Shown here piece by piece: positions 44,936 through 56,419 of a stretch of 64,000 bases of DNA (the first letter of the stretch is position 1; each line of letters opens with the position of its first letter). The stretch covers positions 23,501 to 87,500 of the forward strand of contig NW_024532999.1 of the NCBI RefSeq assembly GCF_016097555.1, given 5' to 3'. The DNA is from Gigantopelta aegis (lineage: Eukaryota > Mollusca > Gastropoda > Neomphalida > Peltospiridae). The position numbers were made by a program, and so were the translations under genes. Under the pieces are notes generated by a model, which worked only from the letters and a program-made list of their open reading frames with translations, was not told where the DNA came from and did no database searches.

Positions 44936-45065
44936 TATTGAGAGAGAAGAGGGTGTATAGTGGTCTTACACCTACCCAATGAATCGCTAAAACTTGCTGC
45001 TCTGGGAGGGAGCCGGAACTGGGCTGCGAACCCTGTACCTACATGTACCAGCCTAATGTTCGATG
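44936..45065 (-). mobile_element. SINE family C, head half
   Basis: The complement reads GGTACAGGGTTCGCAGCCC followed by the family C body start. The tail is missing. Confidence 0.65.
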
Positions 45066-45304
45066 GCTGAACAATATATCAAAATAATGGTTTGCACTCT
45101 CTTAAAAGTTTGATAGAAATAATATAATAATCACTATATACAGATATAGAAACTATTATGCTTACCCCTTGCCCCATAGTTTCATCTCTCATTGTGTAAA
45201 ATATACTTAAGCTACAGATATTAACATATCTACATGTATGGACCATTTTAACTTTTAAAAAAAATACATGATTTGTATACTCTGTAATCTGACATTCTGT
45301 TAAA

Positions 45305-46880
45305 AAGGTCTCAGTAGTAAAGTGTTCGCATGGTGCGCAGTCAGTCTAGGGTCGATCCCCATTGGTGGGCCCATTGGGCTATTTCTTGTTCTGGAAGATG
45401 CACCACAACTGGTATATCAAAGGCTGTGGTATGTGGTATCCTGTCCAGATCTGTCAACCCTCCCGGATTCCGCGGGAGACAATTTCTCCTGTTAAATGAC
45501 ATTTTTGTAAGCATAAAAAAAAATTGATCCAGTTTCGCCAAAATAACATAAGGGAAGTAACTCATTCTCATTCGGAAAATGTCGACTACTTTTGGTTTCC
45601 GAGAATGTAACCTTTGCCGAAGTAAGACTTGTGTGATATTTATAGTTAAAAAAATACATGGAGTTTATAAAATGACGTGTTATTATAACGTTTGTTGTCA
45701 TCGTAATGGCTACGAAGTGTGTTGCCGCTAATTCAACAGGCTGTGTATAACTGGGAACTGGGAACTATTTACGTGCCCATATCCAATAAAGGTTCAGGCA
45801 CGCCTACCCCGGATCCAGTCTCTGACATAGCCAGTGAGTGGTTCCGGAGCAGGAGGGGGCTGTGTATAATGTATTGCCATTCAGTGTTGCCATATATATA
45901 ACTATCCAATTTACTTCTAATAACGCCTCTGAATTGTAAAATGTCTTCCCACTGGATTACATAATGCAACTATGACGAATCTGAAGTGCCAGACTCTGGC
46001 CCAGAGTTGACAGCGATACACACGATGCATGTTAAAATCACATGTCACAGCAAGACAACGAAAAGACCAATTAGCTGTATAAACATACTTGTGTCAGTTA
46101 ATTTTGTATGTTTGCGCAGTAAAATGTTGGTAACAAGGGTACAATTCAAGAGATTATTTTTGTACAATTAATAAATGTTGTGTTTGACATAAAGTTACTC
46201 ACGGAAATGGGTATAATTCCGGTAAATTTCACACGATGTCCGTAATGAGGTTTTACTTATGATTAATGGAAATACAATATTTATTGCATCATTATAATGA
46301 TTTTAAATAAGTACCACGCCACTCTTCCTCATAATAGTAAAAACTGAATATTAATTTATAAGTTTTATATAAATTTGTCTTAGGTACTTAGCTACACTAA
46401 CCACAAATGATGATGTAACGTAACCTGTAAGGCTGTAATTGTACTAATTAATTTTTTAATTTCTTGTTCGTGTTCTTAACATTTTTGGATAAAAGAGTTT
46501 AGGTTTTTTTAAATATGTATTAAATCATAATAATATTTAAACTTAAAAAAAAAAAATAATAATAATATATATTTTTAAGTACTAGTTTTTTTTAATTATT
46601 ATTATTATTATTTTTTTAAATGCCAAGATCTACGGTTAACAAGTATATATGACATTATGTAGTGTTCATATAACTTATCGTAATATATATATTTTTTAAT
46701 CTTGCAATTTTGGGTTAAATTCCTGTCTGGGATGGTACTTATAAAAGATCACTTGCTACTAATGGAAAAATTTAGTGGGTTTCCTCTCTAAGACTATACC
46801 AAACGTTTGACATCCAATAGCTGATGATTAATAAATAAATGTGTTCTAGTGGTGTCGTTAAACAACACTAACTTTAACAC
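45305..46880 (+). mobile_element. SINE family B split by an insertion
   Basis: The 5' half (45305-45446) runs from the head to GTGGTATCCTGTC. The 3' half (46719-46880) resumes TCCTGTCTGGGATGGTACTT and finishes with TTCTAGTGGTGTCGTTAAAC. TCCTGTC is present at both sides of the 1.27-kb insertion, consistent with a 7-8-bp target duplication. Confidence 0.7.
45447..46720 (+). mobile_element. Repeat W, copy 2, inserted in a SINE
   Basis: It begins CAGATCTGTCAACCCTCCCG and parallels the complement of 22726-23574 to about 46340, with an extra 100-bp piece near 45755-45855 (CGTGCCCATATCCAATAAAG). 46340-46720 is AT-rich and not shared. Terminal inverted repeats are not evident, so the class is undefined. 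Confidence 0.6.
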
Positions 46881-47034
46881 AGAACAGGTATGCGAACAGC
46901 ACTCACAGATGTCACACGATCAGTTCTATTTCATGGAAATAGTCCACTGACTTTTTCTCCTGAAACATAATTATAGCTATTACAGTAGTGTCTTTTTGCT
47001 TTAAGTAAGATTTTACTTCTGAATCACCAACTCA

Positions 47035-47160
47035 AAGGCCATGGTATCATACCATTGGTATGTGCTATCCTGTCAGAATAACCAAATGTTTGACATCCAA
47101 TAGCCGATGATTAGTAAATCAATGTACTTTAGAGGTGTTGTTAAAAAAAAAAAAAAAAAC
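47035..47160 (+). mobile_element. SINE family B fragment with internal deletion
   Basis: GTATGTGCTATCCTGTC is followed directly by AATAGCCGATGATTAGTAAA and the tail, then poly-A. Confidence 0.65.
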
Positions 47161-47646
47161 TTTTATGCAGTAAATCATTCCAGGAAAGAAGTACAAATAA
47201 TATTTCATTACCTGGTATACATTTCCCCCTTATGACACACCTGTGACATTGAACATCGTACTAATTGCAACAAACCTTCAGCAGCCTTTACCAATTTCAG
47301 AATGTGACATTGGATCCAGTAATATCTAGATTTAAAAATAAAATTCGGAATACAGTAATTTTTATCATTTACAAATGTATACTTTATTATTATATAGTCA
47401 TTTTATTACTATAAATATAATACACATGTTGTGTTTCCATCTGGCCTGTAAATTCATATTGTTGTTATTATCAATTGTTGTTTTTTATTATAATATATGT
47501 TATCTCTTATCTCTGTTTGATGACACCAGATTGGTTGGTATTGGGCAATAAACTGAATTGTTAGCTAACAAATAGTCATCTATCACTTTGTCAGATAAAA
47601 CATTCACTAAAATTGCTTAGTTCTGTTTAACATTTTCTTTTTTCAG
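47161..47646. other. Probable intron upstream of the GIMAP exon
   Basis: AT-rich sequence ending in a pyrimidine-rich tract and TTTTTTCAG at 47638-47646, a good splice acceptor. No exon seen within it. Confidence 0.5.
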
Positions 47647-48593
47647 ATGACAGCATGGAACAAGATGAGTTGCGACTTGTTTTGATTGGCAAAACTGGCT
47701 CAGGAAAAAGTTCATCTGGCAATACCATTCTTGGGTCAAAAGTATTCAAAAGTAGTTGTTTTGGAAACTCAGTAACTGAGAAATGTGATTGTCATACGGT
47801 GACAAGAAATGGGAAATCTGTGGTGGTTATAGACACCCCGGGTTTCTTTGGAACTGACAGTGATGAAGATGAGATCAAGAAAGAGGTTGTCAAGTCTGTG
47901 TATCTAGCAGCACCGGGGCCACATGCTGTTATTTACGTGTTCCCAGTCGGAGATCGGTTCACCAAGGAAGAGCAGAAAACCGTTGATTTGTTTTATCAAT
48001 ATTTCGGCAGGCAGGTCAGCCGTTACTTTCTAGTATTATTCACTAGAAAAGATTTCCTTGTCCGACATGGCATCAATGAAAAAGAATATCTATTAAACTT
48101 GCCTCCTGGTCTTGACCAGTTTGTTTTGGAATGTGGTGGCCACACTGTATTTTTTGACAACTTTGCTGAGGAAACGGAAAAAGAAGGGCAGGTCCTGCAA
48201 CTTGTTGAAACAGTTGAAACCATTCTGAAGGCCAATGGACGTGGATACTACACATCGGACATCCTGAAAGAAGCTGAGAAAGAAATGAGACAGTGTGATG
48301 ATTTATTCCTGAAAGATAATGAAGTGAACAGACAGAAAGAAGAACAGAGGATAAAGGACAGATACAGGGAACAGTTGGAGAAAGAAGTGGATGCAAAGAA
48401 AAAAGCAGAACTTGAAGACAGCATCAAGGTTCAGCTTTCCAGCTTGAAGAAATCTTTGGAGAAGGAAGCACGCAGGGAATCGCGATCACAGATTACAAAA
48501 GGATTTTTCCTGGGAGCTCTCTTTGCTGGTGCTGTAATTGGAAGCTTGATAACTGGGAAAGTAGTTGCTGCTATAACTGCTATGGCTGCCAAA

Positions 48594-48643
<50 letters not shown>

Positions 48644-48677
48644 CCTGCTGCTGCTGCTGCTGCTCAGCAAGTATTGA
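47647..48677 (+). CDS. GIMAP/AIG1-family GTPase, membrane-anchored, terminal exon
   Basis: GIMAP (AIG1) GTPases bind GTP and assemble on membranes; they act in immunity-related and cell-survival processes in animals and plants. The 340-residue open frame from ATG 47655 has G1 GKTGSGKS (residues 12-19), a G2 Thr near 41, G3 DTPG (60-63), the family box LAAPGPHAVIYV (84-95) and G4 TRKD (130-133). Residues 205-280 are charged and heptad-like, a likely coiled coil. Residues 283-337 are hydrophobic, ending in Ala and Leu runs and SKY, a likely tail anchor. A splice acceptor at 47646 and 8 coding nt before the ATG (AT|GAC|AGC) suggest the frame continues upstream. AATAAA at 48876 is a candidate polyadenylation signal. 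It is intact, unlike other coding sequence here. The ligand and biological role are not known. Confidence 0.92.
48588..48664 (+). repeat. (GCT)n/(CTG)n trinucleotide repeat within the GIMAP coding sequence
   Basis: A GCT run encodes the poly-Ala tail; a CTC interruption near 48642 shifts the repeat register so the continuation is read as CTG, giving poly-Leu. Confidence 0.9.
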
Positions 48678-50194
48678 GCCAACTGGCATCAGTCGCATCG
48701 TTACGATAATTGATGGACATATAGCGATTACTATCGATTTACTGGCTGTTGGAGCAAAGCTGGCAGCATTCTTTTTATGAGCGCACATTTAAGGCATTTG
48801 ACCTGGTATGCATATTCAACGATACACAATGCACATTATTGATTAATATCAACAAGTATAACCGTATACTTAATTAATAAAACGGTTAAATGTGACGGCT
48901 ATTATATATAACGGGTACAGCCATTTTGTACCATCCCAGTGAATACGCCCTCTGGTGAGCTGGTGGTTATGTAATACCTAACGTGTCACGTCAGGAATTA
49001 GTCTTCGAACTGAAGAAACAAAACATACCTGATTATTGCGAATGCATCGCAATGTTCTGTAATAATATCCATCCCAGTAGCACAGCATAGTGTATATGTG
49101 GTTTATGTTTCAATAGAAAATAAACCACCATTGTCAAAGTGTTGAAATAACTATTATATTTTGTATATAAATTAACCCACGTACTGAAATAATAGTCTTA
49201 GTGTTTTGTTGGTTAATTGGTCTTTTCTTTCCGTAGCCTGTGCCTGTGGTTCTTGATTGGCACGTGTATATTTAGACGGTCCCTAGACACACAAAAAAGA
49301 CGTGCCTCTTTTATTAAGATCACAAGGTATTGTGTGATAACCTTAAATCGTAATGGACTTTACCAGCTTTATTACTGTAAGTAATTCTGTAAAACCCTTT
49401 AAGTAGACTTTACCATCTAAAATCACAAAACTGACCAATTACGTAGTCCCAGAGAAAAGAAAATTATCACTTGGGTATCGTGAGTGGTTGTTTTTGCTCG
49501 AATATATCCTACCAATAGACCTAATAATTAAAAAAAATTCTTGGATTTTTTAAAAGAAAAAAATACTATAACTCCATTTCGTTATATTGATGCAAATTGA
49601 AATATATTTAGTTAAATAGTTTATTATACTATCAAGTCATTTATGTTGTTTTACAAGTCAGGTTGATGAAAGCGAAGCGCCTTGTCGTAAATTAGAGCAT
49701 TTGTTTACACTGTGCATAATAGAGAAGTTGGACCTGAGCTGACGTCACTTCGCCCCAAGCTATACCACCGGACTTCACAAAAACAAAACAAAATGTCTGA
49801 CCCCAGTTAGAAGGAATAATCATGGTTTTTTATTAATTCTAAAATTACGCGTTTTTCATTTGTTAAAGTGTCAGTATGTGTTGGTGGTCCGGGTATGCAT
49901 CTTTCCAACACATAAGGCTCTTCTTGGAGTTTAGTCTACTTTTAAAGAATAAAATTCAGTGGGGGTTTAAAGACCAGTTAGTTAAATAAGTGGAATTTTG
50001 CTATGACATGTCATTTTTTCTTGTAGTAACTTACGTGTATGCACGTACAGTTTGGAATGAGATCTTTGGAACTTGATTGAACATGGTTTCAATTTTGTGC
50101 ATTAATCATATTGTGTACCAGCATTGATGGAAGAATTAATGGTATTACATTTATTTGAAATGATGTCTGTTAAATGTAATTGTTGTGTTGTTAA
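48678..50194. other. GIMAP 3' region and unassigned sequence
   Basis: The first 200 bp are probably 3' UTR. The remainder, including GCTGACGTCACTTCGCCCC near 49739, resembles dispersed repetitive sequence but cannot be assigned. Confidence 0.35.
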
Positions 50195-51897
50195 CCGGGC
50201 TCGAATTTAACGGCGGCAACAACTGCTGTTAGTGTCATATAAACTGCCGTCGGTTGGGGGCGTCACCGACGGCACTTTTGTGCCGCCTAATAAAAATTAC
50301 TGCCGTCGGTAAAGCTCCTCACCGACGGCAAATTGTATAAACGTGTATGAACATTATCTTCCAGTATTTAGTACGACCGTTTGGGTCCTTGGTGGAGTTA
50401 ATGGGCATTTAGTTAGTACCAAACGATGGAACTATATTTAGTCATGCGCGTACCCTGTGTTGTATAATATACGTTCTCACTGCATTTTGCCTCCTCACTT
50501 TCGTATTATGCCCCTTTTTTCACGTTTGGCAGCCCCATTTGTGTTTCTGCCCCACTTTATTTTTCGGCATCTTGTTACAGCACCCAGCTTCGCTATTTCA
50601 AAATGCACACTTTTCTCTAAAAAAACAACCCATCTATCAGTCTGGACATCAAAGGAAACAAGCCGCGTCGTGTACGAAAGAGCAACTTACGAAAAACTTC
50701 AGTAGCTTACGGCAGTTACCGTAACGTAATTTAACACTATGTTTTTTTAACAGCGTATCCATTTCTATGTTTGATACACACAATAACAGTTATATTTTAT
50801 TTTAGCAATGAAAACATTTTATTTTTTACATTTCGACAATCTCCGACTGAAAAAAACCCACCTATTTGGTGCCAAAGTTGTCACGTGATCAGAACGGTCA
50901 TTCTGTATTCTGTAAAAGTAAAGTTTCTTTTATTTAACGATGCCACTAGAGCACATTGATTTTTTATCTTATCATCAGCTGTTGGACGTCAAACATATGG
51001 TCATTCTGACACTTTTTTTTTTAGAGGAAATCCGCTGTCGCCACATAGGCTACTCTTTTTACGACAGGCAGCAAGGGATCTTTTATTTGCACTTCCCATA
51101 GGCAGGATAGCACAAACCGTGGCCTTTGTTGAACCAGTTATGGATCACTGGTCGGTGTAAGTGGTTTACACCTACCCATTGAGCCTTGGAGTCGGTATCT
51201 GGATTAAAAATCCCATGCCTCGACTGGGATCCGAACCCAATACCTACCAGCCTGTAGACCGATGGCTAACCACGATGCCACCGAGGCCGGTTTTGTATTC
51301 TGTGTCCGCTAACTCGTGTCTGATATTTTAACCTCAATTGCAGATTTAATTGGTTGTAACTGGTGATTTTTACTTACTGTCATTTGTTTATTCAGCAATT
51401 CCTTATAAAATATTAGAAATAGTTTAAAAAAAACAAAAACAAAATTTTCTTCAGGTTTTTGTTTGTTTGTTTGTTTTGTTTGTTTGTTGTTATTTTTTGA
51501 AATGGTGAGGTGGGGGGAACGCGCAGCCATCCTCCTTTAGCGAGAACACTGTATACAATTTAATGTCATCGATAGAACAATTTTCATGTCATATTCACCG
51601 AAAACTTGGGCAACTTTTCTCAGAAACACCAGGTTCCGTTAAATGTTAGCTTATGTTACTCCATGATTCCATTTATAATAAATTCTTGTTTATTGAAGTT
51701 TATTGACATAAACTGAAGAGATTTGACTACATGTACATACAGAAAAATAATCTTTCAGTCATGTTTAATTGCTGCAAAAGCCAGTTTAAAAAAATTGCCA
51801 TCGGCATACTCAAAATTGCCGTCGGTGGGGCCTTTCACCGACGGCAATTTGTTTTTCTAATTGCCGTGGGTGATAAATTCTTACGTTCGAGCCTTGG
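50195..51897. mobile_element. hAT-like element, 1.7 kb, with subterminal hairpins and a nested SINE
   Basis: The left end CGGGCTCGAATTTAACGGCG and right end CGTTCGAGCCTTGG are imperfect inverted repeats of the hAT-type CAGGGCTCGAA kind. Just inside each end are short palindromes built from TGCCGTCGGT and ACCGACGGCA (50250-50335 and 51820-51865). The interior has no recognisable transposase, and a mosaic SINE lies at 50914-51291. A clean 8-bp target duplication is not visible. Confidence 0.6.
50904..51303 (-). mobile_element. Mosaic SINE: family A head with family B tail, with 10-bp target duplication
   Basis: The plus strand starts with the family B tail (TTTAACGATGCCACTAGAGC, CAGCTGTTGGACGTCAAAC). 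It continues into the family A body and head (GGATCACTGGTCGGTGTAAG, GGGATCCGAACCCAATACCT, CCACCGAGGCCGG). TGTATTCTGT flanks the whole at 50904-50913 and 51294-51303, so the chimera moved as one unit. Confidence 0.8.
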
Positions 51898-52911
51898 TTA
51901 ACATTGGTCTGGCCCTAAAACAGACCAGACCTTTTCACTGGAGAATGCTTACCACTGGAAATGTCATAAAATTCTCAAGTAAGAGATTTAAGTAGGATTC
52001 CGTATTCTAAAAAATCTTTTGTTAGACAGAAATACTTGACATTGATAGAAAGCGGTACCTTAGCTTGCTTTTCTTTTCAGACAATATAAACACATTCTAT
52101 GTTATAAGCACATTTACAAGTATTCACATGTACTTATAGGTTCAAATGTATTCTATCATATGTATAGTAAGTACGCTATTAGCATGTACACGTATACACC
52201 TATTCGTACAGGTAAACACGTTAATGTGATGATTATATATGTATTTGAGTATACAGTAATATATTGTTTTTTACTCTTATTGGAGAGTAACAACATCGCT
52301 GTATGATAATCAGGTTTGGAATGCAATAATACCGGTGTGTGATCTCTAATTACATCAGTTAGGAAATGAGTTCACCCAACCAGGTGCAGTCAAAAGGTTT
52401 TTAGAACTAGATATCAAAGTTTGGTACACCATCTGAAAGGTTGTTCTTTCATACAACTATCTATCAATAATAGAACTCATCTTTGTATGTTTAGGTACGT
52501 TTGCTTAGCTACCGTCCTAAAACATGCATGGATTTAACCAGACTGGTACAAAGAGCCGTCATCAAGTTTCTCACCAAAGAAGGTGAAAGAGAATATGGTA
52601 GGTGATACTGATCTATTCCAGAATATGAATACATTCCTTCTTCATACCTGGTTTGTGGATAATGAAAGTTTGAAATGTGGTGATTGATGGGTCGGCCAAA
52701 AGAGTTCTATTTTGCTGGCCTCAGTAGTGTGAAGGATGATTGCATTCACAAGTATTGTACAAACATTTAGTTTGTCAACACGTTTAGTGCCTACCTAGTT
52801 CTACTTAAGTTTTAGCTGCCCCGCTTATAAATATAATAGGCAAAGAGCGCAACTGTGATTTATGGGAACTGTCGTGTCCTTGTAAAAGTAAAAAAAATTA
52901 CAGAAAGAAAG
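51898..52911. other. Unassigned sequence
   Basis: No feature supported. Confidence 0.35.
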
Positions 52912-53284
52912 AAATGTTTTATTTAACAATGCACTCAACACATTTTATTTACGGTTATCTGGCGTCAGACATATGGTTAAGGACCACCGATTTTGAGAGG
53001 AAACCCACTGTCGCCACTTCATGGGCTACTCTTTCTGATTAGCAGCAAGGGATCTTATTTGCACTCCCCACAGGCAGGACAGCACAAACCATGGCCTTTG
53101 TTGAAACAGTTATGGATCACTGGTCTGTGCAAGTGGTTTACACCTATCCATTGAGCCTTGCGTAGCACTCACTCAGGGTTTGGAGTAGGTATCTGGATTA
53201 AAAACCCATGTCTCGACTGGGATCCGAACCCAGTACTTGCCAGCCTGTAGACCAATGGCCTAACCACGACACCACCGAGGCCGG
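52912..53284 (-). mobile_element. tRNA-derived SINE, family A
   Basis: The plus strand reads tail to head: ACAATGCACTCAACACATTT, GGCGTCAGACATATGGTTAA, GCAGGACAGCACAAACCATG, GGGATCCGAACCCAGTACTT, CCACCGAGGCCGG. Target duplication is not clear. Confidence 0.82.
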
Positions 53285-53342
53285 TTAATTTTGTACAGAG
53301 AAAATGTTGAATGTCTCGATTGTTTTTGTCTTCAGATTTGTA

Positions 53343-53354
53343 ACACACACACAC

Positions 53355-53449
<95 letters not shown>

Positions 53450-53456
53450 GTCTGTC

Positions 53457-53495
<39 letters not shown>
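53343..53495. repeat. Compound (CT)n(GTCT)n(GT)n microsatellite
   Basis: About 150 bp of CT, then GTCT, then GT repeats, similar in layout to 13141-13362 but without the shared flanks. Confidence 0.95.
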
Positions 53496-53684
53496 TTAAT
53501 AGTTTTGTGAAACTTATAGTCCATACACTTGTTTAATTCTGTCACTTGTACTTTATTTCTTGAAGAGTTTTGTTGTAGGTGGTGGTTGTTGGGTTTTCGG
53601 GGTGGGGTTTTTTGTGTGTGTTGTTGACATGTTTTATTAAACTAGTAAAACTGAATGTTATTGTTCCTTGTTATTAGTTGGTCT

Positions 53685-54001
53685 TAGCAAATCAACACAT
53701 TTTAATTACAGTTATATGGCATCGGTCATGTGGTTACGGCCACATAGATATTTAAAGAAAAAGCACGCTGTTGCCACTCCATGAGCTACTTTTCAATTAA
53801 GTAGCAGCTAATAATCTCTTTTATGCACCATCCCCCAAACAGTATAGTACATATCACAGCCTTTATTACAACAGTTTTGGAGTAATGGCTGGAACAAGAA
53901 ATAGCCCAATGGACCTACTGACGGGAAGGAAGAAGTGTTTTATTTAACAACGCACTCGACACATTTTATTTACCGTTATATGGCGTTGGACATATGGCTA
54001 A
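53685..54001 (-). mobile_element. Mosaic SINE plus a second family A tail
   Basis: 53690-53925 has family A tail (GGCATCGGTCATGTGGTTA) with family B body and front (TATGCACCATCCCCCAAACA, AGAAATAGCCCAATGGACC). A second family A tail (ACAACGCACTCGACACATTT, GGCGTTGGACATATGGCTA) at 53932-54001 is cut by element Z. Confidence 0.7.
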
Positions 54002-54452
54002 GGGTGTATACTACCAAATCAAATCCCATAGACGACAATAGTAACATATGTGGTTAAAACTCCTACCTGCAACGTATCAACCGACATAAACGCCACGGAT
54101 ATAAATACTACCACCCCTTACACTTAAAGTGAATCAGAAAAAAATGGGGGTCAAGCCGCTCGTTTCTGAGATAACGGATAGCGTCTATGACTACCCTAGT
54201 TTCGCACAAAATTCCGAGTACTTTTTTTTACAGGCACCCCATACATGTTTCAAGCACAAGGCTACTTGACACATTGGTACTAGATGAAATAAAATTGCAA
54301 TTTTTTTTTACCCAGATGAAACTATTATTTTTTACAACCAACACAGTCACATTTATAACCAATCACAGGACTTGTGGTGTTCACTTCTCTATCAAAAGTT
54401 GGGTGCACCTCGAACTTTGACCCAGCCGGAAGTTATTTGGTTTAGTACTACC
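54002..54452 (-). mobile_element. Element Z, inverted copy, inserted in a SINE tail
   Basis: Complement of 15504-15958 with moderate divergence; ends GGGTGTATACTACCAAATC and TTTGGTTTAGTACTACC. Confidence 0.75.
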
Positions 54453-54549
54453 TTAAGCACCATACCATTGTGTCCACAGACTTGAAATGAAAATAAATTT
54501 TCAGCCATGAGGGGGCGGGGGGTGAGTTCGACAGATTGGGTGGATGTCG

Positions 54550-54573
54550 TCCCCCCCCCCCCCCCCCCCCCCT
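54550..54573. repeat. C homopolymer tract
   Basis: About 22 consecutive C residues. Confidence 0.95.
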
Positions 54574-54713
54574 TCGTCTGTCAAATGTTTTGAAAAAAAA
54601 CAAGTGACCTGAGATTCATTCTGACAGCATCATGAGTCAACATTTCAAGGTTTGCCCTGAAGAAATCTGTCCACAATCTATAAGATTTTAACAAGATGTT
54701 GCTCTGTGTCACG

Positions 54714-55410
54714 TCATTTCCTCTGAATGTTTTTGGCGATAGCGTATAATGGCTGATCAACAGTGAGCACTGGTATTTGGTCTGGATTGACACTAACCGT
54801 GATCGGTTGGGTGATATTCATTCCATGCTCGACCATAACGGCTGAGAGTGCATCATCTCGAAACAATGGACGTAGAGCGATAATTGCAGGAGGCTTGGGT
54901 ACAGACACCTGTAAGCTGGCAAAATAGGCTGACCATATGTTGATGTTCACCAGATCATTTTGGTTTTCATTAACCAATTGGTCACGAGTTTTTGTTAGAA
55001 TGACATCAGGGAGCGAGATGGTGGCACATTATTATATGACTTTGGCAATGACTTGATAGATTTCGACTTTGGTTAGGCTCTCTTTTCAGGAATCTTCTGA
55101 AGGACCCAAACAACACCAGGATTGTCATTTGTGATATGCTGTGTGATTAATAAAGCTATGCGATGGAAAGAATCACGACTTGATGTGGATGACGGGTTGT
55201 GATCTATGTTATCGATGTTTTCAGTGGTTAACAGTTCCTCTCTGAGGGTTGAAGGACAGACACTTCCCTCATTATTATATATGTCGATTACTCTATTGCA
55301 AAACAGTTGCAAAACGCTGTCATATGACATCGACAGACCTTTCTCAAAGAGAATGTCAATGAGATCACGTTTATGTGTTCTGTTGTGAATGACTAGGCCA
55401 AAAAACAATG
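54714..55410 (-). pseudogene. Decayed gene of an uncharacterised transposon-like family
   Basis: On the minus strand the order is RPCGDVLPLFFGLVIHNRT, LIDILFEKGLSMSYDSVLQL, CPSTLREELLTTENIDNIDH, NPSSTSSRDSFH, then after a 1-nt frame shift NINIWSAYFASLQVS, MVEHGMNITQP and PVLTVDQPLYAIAKNIQ. I recognise the NIDHNPSST...DSFH and TVDQPLYAIAK blocks from large, multi-copy, unnamed proteins in mollusc and cnidarian genomes. The copy number of that family suggests a transposon, and the Asp in TVDQP could be catalytic, but that is inference. This copy lacks both ends. Confidence 0.55.
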
Positions 55411-56324
55411 GGAGAACATCACCGCATGGACGTCACCAATTTCTGAAAACCAGAGAAAATAAGTCATTGAATGTACATCATTGCTATATGGTGCATGTTT
55501 AACTTATAGAGTATCATTGCAGTAGTTAAAAGTCTGGTTCCTCTTCTGCTTGTTGACGAGAAACATCATTATTACTAGTATGTTTATCTATATAAACATT
55601 GTGCATGACCTGAAATGTATGTTAATATCAGTCTTATATTACAATTGGACTCTGTTGAAATGGAACATGAAGATGACACGAGACACATTGGTTTAGCAAA
55701 GTGGGAAGTGCAAATACGTACATTAAGGTGACAACTTATTGTTATTAGCCTTTGGGATTTTTCTTACCATGAAGATCTCTGTTATGATATTTCATATGTA
55801 TCCTATTGGATTCCTTGACCTCAGAAACATAAGCACAGACACCAAGATCATGGTAATCGGGGCACTTAGAGCCGTTTTATGGGCAAAACGTGTTTTGTGG
55901 CGGCCATTTTGATGTGTCCTAACATAATGTCGCCCCAAACGTCTGGTAACATTAGATTGTTGGGACGATATGACTGACTGATTCAACTGCCCGTTAATGT
56001 CGGTCCGTGTTGCATGTAGACTTAATGTCAAATGTCGCCCATGTAAAGGCACCGTTGGACGGACGACAAGCATATACTTCAAGAGTGTGATACCAACTCG
56101 TAATGTTACTTACATTAGGTGTTCATAATGATATCAAACATGTACAAGGCTTTTCCAGTTGGTATTGGGATGGGATGAGCTGAAGTAAGGGAGTGGAGCT
56201 AGCCTGGGGAGCTGGAGAGATCGTCCTTCCTTAAGCTTTATTTGTTAATGTCATTGCTAACATAATTTACAAACGATCGATGTCACTAGAGACGACATAA
56301 GAGGGAAGATGTAGCAATCTCTGT
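55411..56324. other. Unassigned sequence
   Basis: A minus-strand frame of 96 codons (55792-56082) has no recognisable domain. Nothing else supported. Confidence 0.3.
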
Positions 56325-56400
56325 AGCCCCAGTACTCTGCCGTTCGAGAGATAGACGGACGTTTGGACGGTTGTGATCGCTCTTTAGTAGATATAAAAAT
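56325..56400 (+). mobile_element. Diverged terminus of the TAGCCCGAGTACTCTG element family
   Basis: TAGCCCCAGTACTCTGCCG and GAGATAGACGGACGTTTGG parallel the left end at 39354. No matching opposite end is seen, and LINE sequence follows. Confidence 0.5.
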
Positions 56401-56419
56401 GTTGGAAAAACAACAAAAA

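Noticed and set aside
45750..46000. THAP-like start (MATKCVAANSTG) in repeat W
   Set aside because: Only about 14 codons before a stop, and the second copy differs; too short to support a domain.
48431..48788. Minus-strand Ser/Ala-rich frames over the GIMAP exon
   Set aside because: Shadow of the GCT/CTG repeat and the coding strand.
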